A DNA stretch of 62,783 nt, taken from positions 1 to 62,783 of the forward strand of contig DASTRY010000075.1 of the NCBI GenBank assembly GCA_035760965.1, given 5' to 3'. Under the pieces are notes generated by a model. That model was not told the origin of the DNA, made no database searches, and worked only from the letters and a program-made list of their open reading frames with translations. The DNA comes from JADGHX01 sp035760965. GTDB taxonomy: Bacteria > Pseudomonadota > Gammaproteobacteria > Steroidobacterales > Steroidobacteraceae. Shown here piece by piece: positions 8,964-17,839 of this stretch (positions are counted from its first letter, which is position 1; the number at the start of each line of letters is the position of its first letter). The position numbers and the translations under genes were made by a program.

Positions 8964-9671
8964 TCACGAAGCGGATGGGGCGCCCTCATCGAAGACGGCA
9001 TCGAGCGCTTGCCGCTCGAGAAGTCTTTCCGCCCAGCACTCCAGTTGCTCGACCGAGGCCGCCTCGAGACGCAGACGCACCCATTCCGGCAATTCACCGA
9101 AGCGCTTCTGGAGCTGGCGGGACAGGATGCGGGCCTCACCGGCGAGGAGACCTTGCTGCATGCCCTGCCGGAGCCCTCGCTCCAGCCCTGCGCGCTCGTG
9201 CCCCTCGGCCCACTGTTGCATTCGCTCTTCGAGCATCGTGTGCATCTCCTGCAGATCGACCGCCTCTTTGACAGGCCCGCCGGGGAGGCTCACGAGTATA
9301 GCCCGCTCCAACCATTCGACGAACGCGCGCCGCAGGCCCTCTTGTTCCGGACTCCTCAGACACTCGCTCAACGCGCCGACCACCTCGACGATCTCGTGCT
9401 CCGTGCGGCTGTTCTCCAATCGAAACAGCGCGGCCACGACGTTGCGCAGCGGATCGAGCTCGTGCGTGGCATAGCGCTTCTCTTCGATGAGCAGATAGCG
9501 CGCCTGCGGACGATAGGTCTCCAGCGCGCTCGGCCCTGGCTGGATGAGGGTCGTCAGCTCCCGCTCGGCATTCCAGGGCCGAGACCCGCGGTACAACACA
9601 ATGGGCAGAAGGGGGTGCCCTACGCACGAAAAACCCTGCCCCGGGGTCGAAGACGCGAAGATGCGCCGAGG
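8964..9671 (-). pseudogene. Truncated Rpn/PD-(D/E)XK transposase-like nuclease with DUF4351 tail
   Basis: The frame reads GHPLLPIVLYRGSRPWN and then the middle and C-terminal parts of the Rpn (recombination-promoting nuclease, COG5464) family, ending in a DUF4351-type helix block (SRQLQKRFGELPEWVRLRLEAASVEQLECWAERLL). Homologues have about 100 more residues in front, including the nuclease acidic residues. Here the frame runs straight back into the TAG stop of the cytochrome gene sorB, so the catalytic half is missing. A GTG at 9599 could start a 211-residue remnant, which would be inactive as a nuclease. Confidence 0.75.
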
Positions 9672-10004
9672 CTACTTGCGCTCGGCTCCGTAGGTGCTCG
9701 CGAGGTAGTCGACGATGTCGTTCACGTCGGCATCGTCGATGGGCGCGTTGAAGACTCCCTTCATGCGCTTCACCATCGCTTCCCAGTAGCTGCGCGGCAC
9801 GTTGGGCGGCTGATAGCGCATGTATTCCGCCGAGTGGCAAGTCCCGCAGCTGGCGCGTGCTTCCGCATATCCCGGCAGATCGCTCGGCTCGAGCTGCACA
9901 CCGTCCGGCGGCAGCGCGATCGTTTTCGTCGTCGACTGCGCTGCCGTGCCCGAAGCCAGCACTGCCAACGCGAACACCGACGTCAGGAGCCACGTCGCTC
10001 TCAT
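9672..10004 (-). CDS. sorB: Sulfite dehydrogenase cytochrome c subunit
   Basis: 110 residues: a signal sequence (to about residue 23, TAAQ), then one CxxCH haem site (CGTCHSAEYMRY) and a C-terminal helix DDADVNDIVDYLASTYG with a likely Met axial ligand in WEAMVKRMKG. Its ATG overlaps the sorA stop as ATGA, so the two proteins are made together. As in known SorAB enzymes it would accept electrons from the molybdenum subunit and pass them to the respiratory chain. Confidence 0.85.
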   Translation of the reverse strand: MRATWLLTSVFALAVLASGTAAQSTTKTIALPPDGVQLEPSDLPGYAEARASCGTCHSAEYMRYQPPNVPRSYWEAMVKRMKGVFNAPIDDADVNDIVDYLASTYGAERK

Positions 10005-11224
10005 ACCGCGCTCACCTTCACCGATTCGACGACGTTACGCATGTAGCCCGCGGGCTGCCAAAGCGCCTGCAGCGGCTGCGTTTCTCCGGCGTGATTCCAC
10101 GCGCGCGCCCGCAAGTCGTACGCGCCCTCGCGCGGCGTGAAGGCGAATGTGAATTCGCGAAACGAATAGCGCCCGAGGTTCTCGCCCAGTCTCGCGGGCT
10201 GCCACGTCTGGCCGCCGTCCGCGGAGCAGGCCACTTCCCGAATGCCGTGCCCACCATCGAATGAGATCCCGCGCACGACCGTCTGCCGCCCCGCGTGAAT
10301 CTGCGCGCCGTTCTGCAACGACGTGATGAACGAGCGCACGTTGAAGCGCCCGATCGGACGGGTAGCCGCCGGCGTGGTGCCGGGCGCAACACACGCGCAG
10401 TCATTGTCGGGCACACGATAGGCCGTCTTCATCCAGAAGCCGTCGAAGACGCCGTCGATCACCTCGATATGCGAAACGTGCTTGACCCAGTACGTGCCGT
10501 AGTAGCCCGGCACGACAAGCTTCACCGGGTATCCGTTGAGCACAGGAATGTCGGCGCCGTTCATGCGATACGCGAGCATCACTTCGCCGTTCATCGCGTG
10601 CTCGATATCGAGCGCTTTGACGAAGTCCGCCGCGCCGAGCAGCGGTGCATCGAGCCCGTTGAACGTCACCTGCCGCGCGCTGCTCTTCACACCGGCGGCC
10701 GCGAGGATCGCCTTCAACGGCACGCCAACCCAGCGCGCGTTCCCCATCGCGCCGTTCCCCAGCTGGCCGCCCGTCACGCGCGGGCTGAAGAATCCGCGGC
10801 CGTTCCCCGAACACTGATTCACGGCAACGAGCTCGACCGATTCGAACTTGCGGCGCAGGTCAGCCATCGACAGCGTGAAGGGTACGTTCACCGCATTGCC
10901 GCCGATCTGGATCACATGCTTGTCGCCATCGATCGCTGCGGGGATACCCGCGTGGTGATAGCGCACGAAGAACGCGTCGTTAGGCGTGATGAGGCCGTGG
11001 TTGAACACCGCAAACGGCGTCTCGAGCTGTGGCGGCCGCGAAGTCAAGACGATGAGTGGCCGCTTTTCGGGATAGGCGACCAGATTGCGTCTGCCGTTCT
11101 CGAAGGGCAGCTCGACCGTCGCGGTCGAGGCTGCACGCACGGCTGCGCCGCGTCCGAATGCGGCGAGACCTGCGCCGGCAAGCGCACCCGCAGTGAGGAA
11201 TCGCCGGCGCGTTCGATCGATCAC
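10001..11224 (-). CDS. sorA: Molybdenum sulfite dehydrogenase, catalytic subunit
   Basis: About 407 residues from a GTG. A twin-arginine signal (RTRRRFLTAG) sends the folded cofactor protein to the periplasm. NQCSGNGRG contains the conserved Cys that binds molybdenum in the sulfite-oxidase fold, followed by RWVGVPLKAIL; the C-terminal third (SFDGGHGIREVACSADGGQTW) is the dimerisation domain. It oxidises sulfite to sulfate and hands electrons to SorB, encoded immediately after. Assignment is strong for the family; other sulfite-oxidase-like substrates are possible but the paired cytochrome favours sulfite. Confidence 0.87.
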   Translation of the reverse strand: MIDRTRRRFLTAGALAGAGLAAFGRGAAVRAASTATVELPFENGRRNLVAYPEKRPLIVLTSRPPQLETPFAVFNHGLITPNDAFFVRYHHAGIPAAIDGDKHVIQIGGNAVNVPFTLSMADLRRKFESVELVAVNQCSGNGRGFFSPRVTGGQLGNGAMGNARWVGVPLKAILAAAGVKSSARQVTFNGLDAPLLGAADFVKALDIEHAMNGEVMLAYRMNGADIPVLNGYPVKLVVPGYYGTYWVKHVSHIEVIDGVFDGFWMKTAYRVPDNDCACVAPGTTPAATRPIGRFNVRSFITSLQNGAQIHAGRQTVVRGISFDGGHGIREVACSADGGQTWQPARLGENLGRYSFREFTFAFTPREGAYDLRARAWNHAGETQPLQALWQPAGYMRNVVESVKVSAV

Positions 11225-11404
11225 TTCGATACCCGCTCGCTGAGTTGGTGTACGCCCATCATACGCGAGACCCGCATCGATTTTGACGCGCGGCGTGTCG
11301 AGAATCTTTTCGTGTGCGCCGGTCTCGCCCCTCTTGACGATCTGCCGCAGGATCGGCGCAAGCCGCCTGCCTTGCGGCACTGCGGCGCCGAAGTGAAAGC
11401 CGGC

Positions 11405-12631
11405 TCAGCGATGGAACGGCGGCGGCAGCGGCAACCCGAGTTGCACTCGCGAGCGGAGCACGGGGCTGAACGCCTGCGACTGGAAGTGCACCCGATACAT
11501 CTGCACGTCGCGGAAGTAGCGCTGCAGCCGTTCGCCGCGTTTGACGACTGACGCGCCGATACTGTGGAAAAGCATCTCCACGGCTTCGCACGCCGCACGA
11601 CACCCCTCGCGCGAAATGCCCCACACCTGCATGGTGTCTTCGGCGCGAACCGGATCTCCGCGCTCGAGCCAGCGCGTGCACTGGTCCCGATAGAGTCGCG
11701 TGGCCGAGAGGGTCAGCGCTTCCGCGGCATCGGCGCGGCACATGGCTTCCCCGTACAGCCGCTGGAATTCAGGCTCGTGCATGCGCGGCCGCGTGGGATC
11801 GGAGAAGCTCGGCTTGGTCCGCAGCTGCTTCTCGTATTCTGCGCAGGCCGCACGCGCCGTCCCGGTGAGGATGGCTCCGAACTCGCAGCTGAACCAGCCG
11901 TAGATGAGACCGAGGAACAGCCCATCCCTATGGAGGCGCGTGCCGGGCGTGCCGTCCGGCAATTCGTCGGTGGACAAGCGCACGATCGGCGACGGCGCGA
12001 TGTGCCGGTCCGGGATGAACACCTCGCTCAGCCGCACGCTGTTGGAACCGCTGCCTTGCATGCCCATCACCGAGTCGCCACCCCAGTCGTTCTGCACGGT
12101 GACTTTGTCTTTCCCGACGACGAACACGATTGCACGCATCGCGCCCGACTCGTCCGGTATCACCGCCCCGCCGAGGAAGTGATTGCACACCGGAATCCCG
12201 GATGCGAAGGGCCACAAACCGCTGACGACGTACCCACCCTCCACCCGCTCGAATTTCGGCATGCCGGCAGGACCGGCGGCATAGGCCGCGCGGAAGTCGC
12301 CGTCCGCGCCGAAGAGCTCGCGCTGCGCGTCTTCACCGAACACGGAACCGAGCACCAGCGCGTGCGAGGATGCGAGCGTGTAGCACCAGCCCGACGCGGG
12401 ATGTCCTTGCGAGAGAGCCATGATGACTCTGATGTACGTCTCCGCATCCGTGCCGAGTCCGCCGAACATCTTCGGTTGCACGATGCGGTAGAAGCCGCCG
12501 TCGAGCAGGCGTTGGTGGATGACATCGGGGTAGAAGCCGCGCGCGTCCGCTTCGTCCTGCACTTTGCTCAGCTCGGACGCAATGGCGCGAGCTTCTTCGA
12601 GCAACCAGGCGGAGGTGGGCGTCGGTTTCAT
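11405..12631 (-). CDS. Acyl-CoA-dehydrogenase-fold flavin monooxygenase (HsaA/group D type)
   Basis: 408 residues, start ATG at 12631 (MKPTPTSAWLLEEARAI). The N-terminal helical domain with RLLDGGFYRIVQPKMFGG, a middle barrel (GYVVSGLWPFASGIPVCNHFLGGAV) and a C-terminal helical bundle with FHSIGASVVKRGERLQRYFRDVQMYRVH match two-component FMNH2/FADH2 monooxygenases such as HsaA or DszC. These hydroxylate aromatic or steroid-like substrates with reduced flavin from a separate reductase. None is adjacent; an FMN reductase lies at 28.8 kb. Substrate unknown. Confidence 0.78.
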   Translation of the reverse strand: MKPTPTSAWLLEEARAIASELSKVQDEADARGFYPDVIHQRLLDGGFYRIVQPKMFGGLGTDAETYIRVIMALSQGHPASGWCYTLASSHALVLGSVFGEDAQRELFGADGDFRAAYAAGPAGMPKFERVEGGYVVSGLWPFASGIPVCNHFLGGAVIPDESGAMRAIVFVVGKDKVTVQNDWGGDSVMGMQGSGSNSVRLSEVFIPDRHIAPSPIVRLSTDELPDGTPGTRLHRDGLFLGLIYGWFSCEFGAILTGTARAACAEYEKQLRTKPSFSDPTRPRMHEPEFQRLYGEAMCRADAAEALTLSATRLYRDQCTRWLERGDPVRAEDTMQVWGISREGCRAACEAVEMLFHSIGASVVKRGERLQRYFRDVQMYRVHFQSQAFSPVLRSRVQLGLPLPPPFHR

Positions 12632-12794
12632 GGGGCACGTCTCCTGAGGCTCGCGCGAGTGTAGATGGGCGCCCCGCCGCGTATCCGCATACCGAGCCGC
12701 CGCGCTCGATTGATACTTTCGTGCAATGGATACGGCTAGGTCCCGACGGCCAGAATCGCCCACCCTGTCCGACCACCGAACGAAGGGACCATCC

Positions 12795-13352
12795 GTGAGA
12801 AAAGTGAAAGGCGCTCTGCCGGCGAGCGTCGCGGTATCGCTGGCGTTGGTGGCCGGTGCAGCCCTGTCCGCCCAAGACAAGTACACCCTGAAAGTGCCCG
12901 GCGGCCTCGCCTTCTCCGAGTTCAAGGGTTACGAAAGCTGGCAGACGATCTCGGTGAGTCACAACGGCCCGCACCTCGCGGTGATCCTGGGCAACCCCGC
13001 CATGATCCACGCGTTCGAGTCGGGCATTCCGGGCAACGGCAAGCCTTTTCCGGACGGCGCCAAGATGGCGAAGGTGCACTGGAATGTAAAACGGAACGAT
13101 GCGCAGCCCGGCCAGCCGCAGCAGCCGACCAGCCAGAGCGATGTCGACTTCATGGTGAAGGACAGCAAGCGCTTCGCGGATAGCGGCGGATGGGGTTATG
13201 CCGTGTTCGAGTACGACGCGGCGACCGATACGTTCAAGCCGGGCACCACCGCGAGCCAGCCGCCGCAGTCGAACGATGCGAAGTGCGGCTTCGCGTGTCA
13301 CACGCTGGTGAAGGACAGGGACTACGTCTTCACCGAGTACGCCCACCGCTGA
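12795..13352 (+). CDS. Cytochrome P460 family haem protein
   Basis: 185 residues from a GTG with AAGGGA eight bases before it. A signal sequence (VSLALVAGAALSAQD) leads into a beta-rich domain (YESWQTISVSHNGPHLAVILGN, FPDGAKMAKVHWNVK) and a single C-terminal CxxCH site (CGFACHTLVKDRDYVFTEY), the layout of cytochrome P460. Characterised members oxidise hydroxylamine and/or nitric oxide in the periplasm. Whether the haem-lysine cross-link is made cannot be seen. Divergent from the flavin monooxygenase at 11.4-12.6 kb. Confidence 0.85.
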   Translation: MRKVKGALPASVAVSLALVAGAALSAQDKYTLKVPGGLAFSEFKGYESWQTISVSHNGPHLAVILGNPAMIHAFESGIPGNGKPFPDGAKMAKVHWNVKRNDAQPGQPQQPTSQSDVDFMVKDSKRFADSGGWGYAVFEYDAATDTFKPGTTASQPPQSNDAKCGFACHTLVKDRDYVFTEYAHR

Positions 13353-13409
13353 AGAATCCCGAGCGGACTCGTTCTTGCTTGCCCCTCCCCGACTTCCGCG
13401 GAGGCGCTC

Positions 13410-14351
13410 ATGGCAACGATGAAGGCAGTCCGGCTCGAATCGTTCGGAGGACCCGAAACGCTGCGGATCGTCGAGATCGAACGACCGCAGCCGAGGGACG
13501 ACGAGGTGCTCGTCGAGGTTCACGCGGCGAGCGTCAATCCGGTGGATTACAAGATCCGCTCCGGCAAGTATCCGCCGATCAAGCAAGAGAACTTGCCGAT
13601 CGTGCTCGGCCGCGACCTGTCAGGCGTCGTCGTCGCCCGGGGCGCTGCCGTGGCCACGCTGCTGGACGGGGACGAAGTGATGGCCATGCTGGATCGAGGC
13701 AGCGGCAGCTATGCCGAGTACGTGGCCTTGCGGGCCGACCTCTGCATGCGCAAGCCGGAGCTCCTCGACCACGGCGAAGCCGCGGCGGTACCGCTTGCGG
13801 GGATCACGGCATGGCAAGGTCTTTTCGAGCACGGCGGACTGGCCGCGGCCCAACGGGTGCTGATCCACGGCGGCGCGGGCGGTGTCGGGCACTTCGCCGT
13901 GCAGTTCGCCAAGGCGCGCGACGCCTACGTCATCACGACCTGTGCCGGAAAGGACAAGGACTTCGTGCGCTCGCTCGGCGCCGATGAAGCCATCGATTAC
14001 CGCGCCGAGCGGTTCGAGGACGTCGTGAACGAAGTGGATCTCGTCTTCGACCTGGTGGGCGGGGATACCCAGGAGCGCTCCTGGGCCGTGCTCAAGGACG
14101 GCGGCACGCTGGTGTCGACGCTGGCGAAGCCGTCCGAGCGGCAGGCGCAGATCCACGAGGCCCGCGCGATGAGCTACGTCGCCCATCCCGACGCGGCTCA
14201 GCTCGGCGAGATCGTCCACCTGATCACGGAGAAGAAGGTTCGGCCGCACGTGGACGCGCGCTTCCCGCTCGCGCAAGTCGCAGCAGCCCACGAGAAGCTC
14301 GAGCACGGTCACCCGCGCGGAAAGATCGTCCTGGAAGTGCGTTCCGGTTGA
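13410..14351 (+). CDS. Zinc-independent quinone oxidoreductase / MDR-family NADPH reductase
   Basis: 313 residues. MKAVRLESFGGPETLRI, then VHAASVNPVDYKIRSGKY, an N-terminal GroES-like domain, and a Rossmann nucleotide site IHGGAGGVGHFAVQFAK near residue 150. The structural-zinc cysteine cluster of alcohol dehydrogenases is absent, as in quinone oxidoreductases (Qor/zeta-crystallin). Predicted to reduce quinones or enones with NADPH in the cytoplasm. It follows the P460 gene on the same strand. Confidence 0.85.
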   Translation: MATMKAVRLESFGGPETLRIVEIERPQPRDDEVLVEVHAASVNPVDYKIRSGKYPPIKQENLPIVLGRDLSGVVVARGAAVATLLDGDEVMAMLDRGSGSYAEYVALRADLCMRKPELLDHGEAAAVPLAGITAWQGLFEHGGLAAAQRVLIHGGAGGVGHFAVQFAKARDAYVITTCAGKDKDFVRSLGADEAIDYRAERFEDVVNEVDLVFDLVGGDTQERSWAVLKDGGTLVSTLAKPSERQAQIHEARAMSYVAHPDAAQLGEIVHLITEKKVRPHVDARFPLAQVAAAHEKLEHGHPRGKIVLEVRSG

Positions 14352-14395
14352 GGTGCCCGCCTGCAGCCCGCGACGGCGCCTTGCGCGTGAGCGTC

Positions 14396-14570
14396 GGAGC
14401 AGTCGTGCGTCTGTGGCCGGCTCGCGCAGCGCCCTAGCGGAAGCCGCACCGGCCGGAGCAGTGTGCGTCTGTTGCCGACTCGCGCGGCGCCCGAGCAGGA
14501 GCCGCAGCGACCGGAACATTCGAGCATGGTCGCCGCTCGCGCAGCGGCCGAGCGGGCCCTCTCCCGCCTG
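14396..14570. repeat. 58-59-bp degenerate tandem repeat, three units
   Basis: Units begin GGAGCAGT (14396), GGAGCAGT (14455) and GGAACATT (14513). Each contains a TGTGGCCGGCTCGCGCAGCG-like core and a later GCCGCA or GCCC block. The third is the most divergent. It fills most of the 294-base gap between the oxidoreductase and the HpaB-family gene. No reading frame is supported. Confidence 0.6.
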
Positions 14571-14645
14571 CATTGCCCGCGCCGCTAGCGTCGCTGTCTA
14601 GCCCGCTGCATATTCACGTCTCTGACGGTCCGGCCGGAGAACGAT

Positions 14646-16148
14646 ATGGCCAACGAATCCCGCGGCGGCGGCGCACGCAGGGGCGCCCAGTTCCTGCAGC
14701 GCCTGCGCGAGCAACCCCCCTCGCTCTGGTATCGCGGCGAGCTCGTGAACGACGTGACGACGCATCCCGCGATGAAAGGCGGCGTCCACACGCTCGCCGG
14801 CCTCTACGACTTGCAGTGGCAGAAGCAGGACATCTGCCTCTACGACTCGCCGACGACCGGCAACAAGGTCGCGCGCTCCTTCATGATGCCGCGCACGCGC
14901 GAAGAGCTCGCGAGCATCAGTCGCGCGATGAAAGTGTGGGAGGACCACACGTTCGGCATGATGGGTCGCGTTCCCGACTACATCAATCGCGCGATGACCG
15001 GCTACGCCGCGGGTGCCAAGTTCCTCGCCGAGGCCGACCCGCGCTTCGGTGAGAACGCCGTTCGCTACTACGAGTACCTGCGCGAGAACGACCTGTGTCT
15101 CACGCACACGCTCATCCCGCCGCAGGCGAATCGCGCCGTGAACAGCGCGAGGCAGGCGGACCCGTTTCTCGCCGCGCGCGTGAAGGAGGAGACCGACGCC
15201 GGCATCGTGATCCGTGGCTGCCGCATGCTCGCAACGCTGCCGCTCTCGGACGAGATCATGGTGTTCCCATCGACTCTCCTGAAGAGCACCGACGAGGATG
15301 CGCCGTACGCGTTCGGCTTCTCCATCCCGAACAACACACCCGGTCTGAGATTCATCTGCCGCGAGAGCGTCGACTACGGACGCTCGCATTTCGACCACCC
15401 TCTCGGCTCCCGCTTCGAGGAGCTGGACGCGGTGGTCATATTCGACGATGTCTTCGTACCCTGGGAGCGCGTGTTCCTCTATCGGGACGTCAAGCGCTGC
15501 AACGAGGCGTACGCGCGCACCGGCGCGGTCGCGCACATGACGCACCAGGTCGTCGTGAAGAACATCGCGAAGTGCGAGTTCCTGCTCGGGCTCGCATCGC
15601 TGCTCGCATCGACCATCGGCGCCGAGATCTTCCAGCACATCCAGGAGAAGCTGGCCGAGATCTGGGTGAATACCGAGACGATGAAAGCGTTCCTGCGCAC
15701 CGCCGAAGTGGACGCGCAGCTCGACGAATGGGGCGTGATGCGTCCCGCCTGGGACCCGCTCGACGCCGCGCGCAATCTCTTCCCGCGGCTTTATCCGCGC
15801 ATGGTCGAGATCATCCAGCAGATCGGCGCGAGCGGGCTCGTCGCCATGCCCACGGAGGCGGACCTGAAAGGACCGCTGATCGAGGACATACGCAAGTACT
15901 ACCAGGCTGCACGTGCGGAGGCGTTCGACCGCATCCCTCTGTTTCGCCTCGCGTGGGACACGGCACTGTCCGCATTCGGTTCACGACAAGTGCTGTACGA
16001 GCGGTTCTTCTTCGGCGATCCGGTCCGCATGGCCGGAGCGCTCGTCACCGGGCACAACGCGCAAATTCAGCAATACGCGGAGAAGGTGCGCGCATTCGTT
16101 GCGCAGAATCGCGACGAAGCATTCTGCGCGGCCTCACGCGCGCCCTGA
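14646..16148 (+). CDS. HpaB-family FADH2-dependent hydroxylase (4-hydroxyphenylacetate 3-monooxygenase-like)
   Basis: 500 residues, matching the HpaB_N/HpaB two-domain layout: ARRGAQFLQRLREQPPSLWYRGELVNDVTTHPA at the start, then a flavin-binding middle (CLTHTLIPPQANRAVNS, FSIPNNTPGLRFICRESV, HPLGSRFEELDAVVIFDDVFVPWERVF), and a helical C-domain (GDPVRMAGALVTGHNAQI). Relatives hydroxylate phenols or act as 4-hydroxybutyryl-CoA dehydratase; the iron-sulfur cysteines of the dehydratase are not evident, favouring a monooxygenase. No flavin reductase partner is adjacent. Confidence 0.82.
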   Translation: MANESRGGGARRGAQFLQRLREQPPSLWYRGELVNDVTTHPAMKGGVHTLAGLYDLQWQKQDICLYDSPTTGNKVARSFMMPRTREELASISRAMKVWEDHTFGMMGRVPDYINRAMTGYAAGAKFLAEADPRFGENAVRYYEYLRENDLCLTHTLIPPQANRAVNSARQADPFLAARVKEETDAGIVIRGCRMLATLPLSDEIMVFPSTLLKSTDEDAPYAFGFSIPNNTPGLRFICRESVDYGRSHFDHPLGSRFEELDAVVIFDDVFVPWERVFLYRDVKRCNEAYARTGAVAHMTHQVVVKNIAKCEFLLGLASLLASTIGAEIFQHIQEKLAEIWVNTETMKAFLRTAEVDAQLDEWGVMRPAWDPLDAARNLFPRLYPRMVEIIQQIGASGLVAMPTEADLKGPLIEDIRKYYQAARAEAFDRIPLFRLAWDTALSAFGSRQVLYERFFFGDPVRMAGALVTGHNAQIQQYAEKVRAFVAQNRDEAFCAASRAP

Positions 16149-16223
16149 ACGAGGGGCGGAAGGATGATGTCGGCCGCCCCGTGACAACCGGGTTGCCGAT
16201 CCAATCTCACGAGTTGCGTGCGA

Positions 16224-17261
16224 CTACTTCTCGAGCCGCGGCCGCATCAACGCGCGAGTCGGCACGAGCGGCTCGGCGTCGCGGGGCGAGCCGCCCCAGT
16301 GCCGGTTCCACGCACGGCGCAAGTGCAGTCCCGATCGAAAGCCCGCCACCTCGGCCGCGCGGGCGACGCTCGCGCCATGCTCGAGCGACTGCCGGGCGCG
16401 CTCCAGCCGCACCGCCTGCAGGTAGTGCATGGGAGATATGCCCGCATGCTGCAGAAACAGCCGCAGCAGATGACGTGAAGTGACGTGGCCGACCGCGGCC
16501 AGCGACGCCATGTCCCAGTCTCGTTCCGGCTCGGCGCTGATCGCGTCCTGCACTCGATGAACGGCCGCGTGCATGTGCCGGCGATGCGCGAGAAAGGGCG
16601 ACAGCTCGGGGTCGCGCGACGAGCGCCGCAGGTACACGACCATGTCTTGCGCGACGCTCGTGGCCAGCGCCTCACCGCACTCGTCGGCAATGAGATGCAG
16701 CGCCAAGTCGATGCCCGCAGTGATGCCCGCACTCGAAGCGACCGGACCGTCGACGAGGAACACACGGTTGTCCACCACCTCTGCACGCGGTGCCAGCTTC
16801 CGCAGGACGCCGAGCAGCTCGTGGTGAGTCGTGCAGCGACGGTTGTCGAGGAGCCCGGCCCGAGCGGCCAGCAAGGTGCCGGAACAAATCGCGATCAACC
16901 GGTGCGGTGCGTCGTTTGCATACAGATGCTCGCGCAGCAAGCGCGCCAGCCAGCACGCGGTGGCGACGATCGGCGGGGTGACGTCGTTCACGCGCCCGCT
17001 CGGCTGACCGACCAGCACGACCCAGGTCGGCGGGCCGAAGCTCTCCGGGAAGGGCTCGAGCTCAGCGAGCGGCAAGCCGACGGAGCTCAGCGCCCGCGGC
17101 TCCTGGCTGACGAACCGCAGATGGAAACGCGGACCGAGCCCGCGCCGCATTCGATGCAGGTTCGCCAGGCGAAACGCCTCGGCGGGTCCGGCGATATCGA
17201 GCAGCAGCGAGCTCGGCACGATGACGAACAGAACGTCGATCAGCGAAGAGCGGGCCTTCAT
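16224..17261 (-). CDS. GlxA-type AraC regulator with DJ-1/PfpI sensor domain
   Basis: 345 residues, start ATG at 17261 (MKARSSLIDVLFVIVPSSLLLDIAGPAEAF). Residues 1-190 form an amidotransferase-like sensor domain (ICSGTLLAARAGLLDNRRCTTHHEL, ITAGIDLALHLI), and the C-terminal 100 residues carry two helix-turn-helix units (MASLAAVGHVTSRHLLRLFLQHAG and ARAAEVAGFRSGLHLRRAWNRHWG). It converges on the HpaB-family gene and is a candidate regulator for it; the ligand is unknown. Confidence 0.87.
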   Translation of the reverse strand: MKARSSLIDVLFVIVPSSLLLDIAGPAEAFRLANLHRMRRGLGPRFHLRFVSQEPRALSSVGLPLAELEPFPESFGPPTWVVLVGQPSGRVNDVTPPIVATACWLARLLREHLYANDAPHRLIAICSGTLLAARAGLLDNRRCTTHHELLGVLRKLAPRAEVVDNRVFLVDGPVASSAGITAGIDLALHLIADECGEALATSVAQDMVVYLRRSSRDPELSPFLAHRRHMHAAVHRVQDAISAEPERDWDMASLAAVGHVTSRHLLRLFLQHAGISPMHYLQAVRLERARQSLEHGASVARAAEVAGFRSGLHLRRAWNRHWGGSPRDAEPLVPTRALMRPRLEK

Positions 17262-17438
17262 ACCTGGACGATCCCTGCTGTGCTTCAGGATGCACCAGAT
17301 CGAGGGCCCGTGCGAGCTGCGGCCGCAGCGTTTGTCCGAATTTGATCCAAACCTGTCGTCGCAGGGCGCGACCCCGATCTGCCGGCTTCCTAGGATGGCG
17401 CCTCGCACTCCGCGCGAGATCGATGGTCGAGGATCACC

Positions 17439-17648
17439 GTGATCAGGAAGACAGGGGCGATTTGCCGGGCGATGGCGTTGCTGGTGGCCGCCGCCGGCTC
17501 GTGGGCATGCGTCACTTCAGGGACGAGTGCCGGGCAGAGCGCCGCGGCACCGGTTCGAGCCGCGGCACTCCTTCCAGCCGTGGCACCGGCCCGAATGGAC
17601 GCGACGGGCGTGCACGTCAACAGGCAGGGGCACGCCCGCTTCGTCTGA
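17439..17648 (+). CDS. Possible small exported protein, uncertain
   Basis: 69 codons from a GTG with GAGGA five bases upstream. It begins with a hydrophobic segment (AMALLVAAAGSWAC) that could be a signal, but the residues before the Cys (S-W-A) are not a normal lipobox, and the rest is Ala/Arg-rich. It points away from the AraC gene. It may be real or chance. Confidence 0.3.
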   Translation: MIRKTGAICRAMALLVAAAGSWACVTSGTSAGQSAAAPVRAAALLPAVAPARMDATGVHVNRQGHARFV

Positions 17649-17651
17649 CGC

Positions 17652-17834
17652 TCAATCCGTGTCGCTTACGAGGACCCACACGGTCGCCGCGCCGTCGGCA
17701 TCCGTGGGAAACACGGTTCCCTGCGCGACGAACACGATGACCCGTGCGTTCCGGTTCGAGCGATACGGCCCGGACTGCGAGCAAATCGCGCCGGTCGCAC
17801 CCTGTGCGCTGATCGGTGTCGCTGACTCTGACAT
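17652..17834 (-). CDS. Small conserved-type protein (SGPYR...FP...W pattern)
   Basis: 60 residues, start ATG 17834 with a strong AAGGAG site 10 bases upstream. The pattern TGAICSQSGPYR, a short strand, GTVFPTDADGAATVWVLV resembles small single-sheet proteins of the YjzC kind, but I cannot place it firmly. It follows the unknown exported gene by 5 bases and so is probably the last member of the multicopper-oxidase operon. Confidence 0.6.
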   Translation of the reverse strand: MSESATPISAQGATGAICSQSGPYRSNRNARVIVFVAQGTVFPTDADGAATVWVLVSDTD

Positions 17835-17839
17835 GTTGG

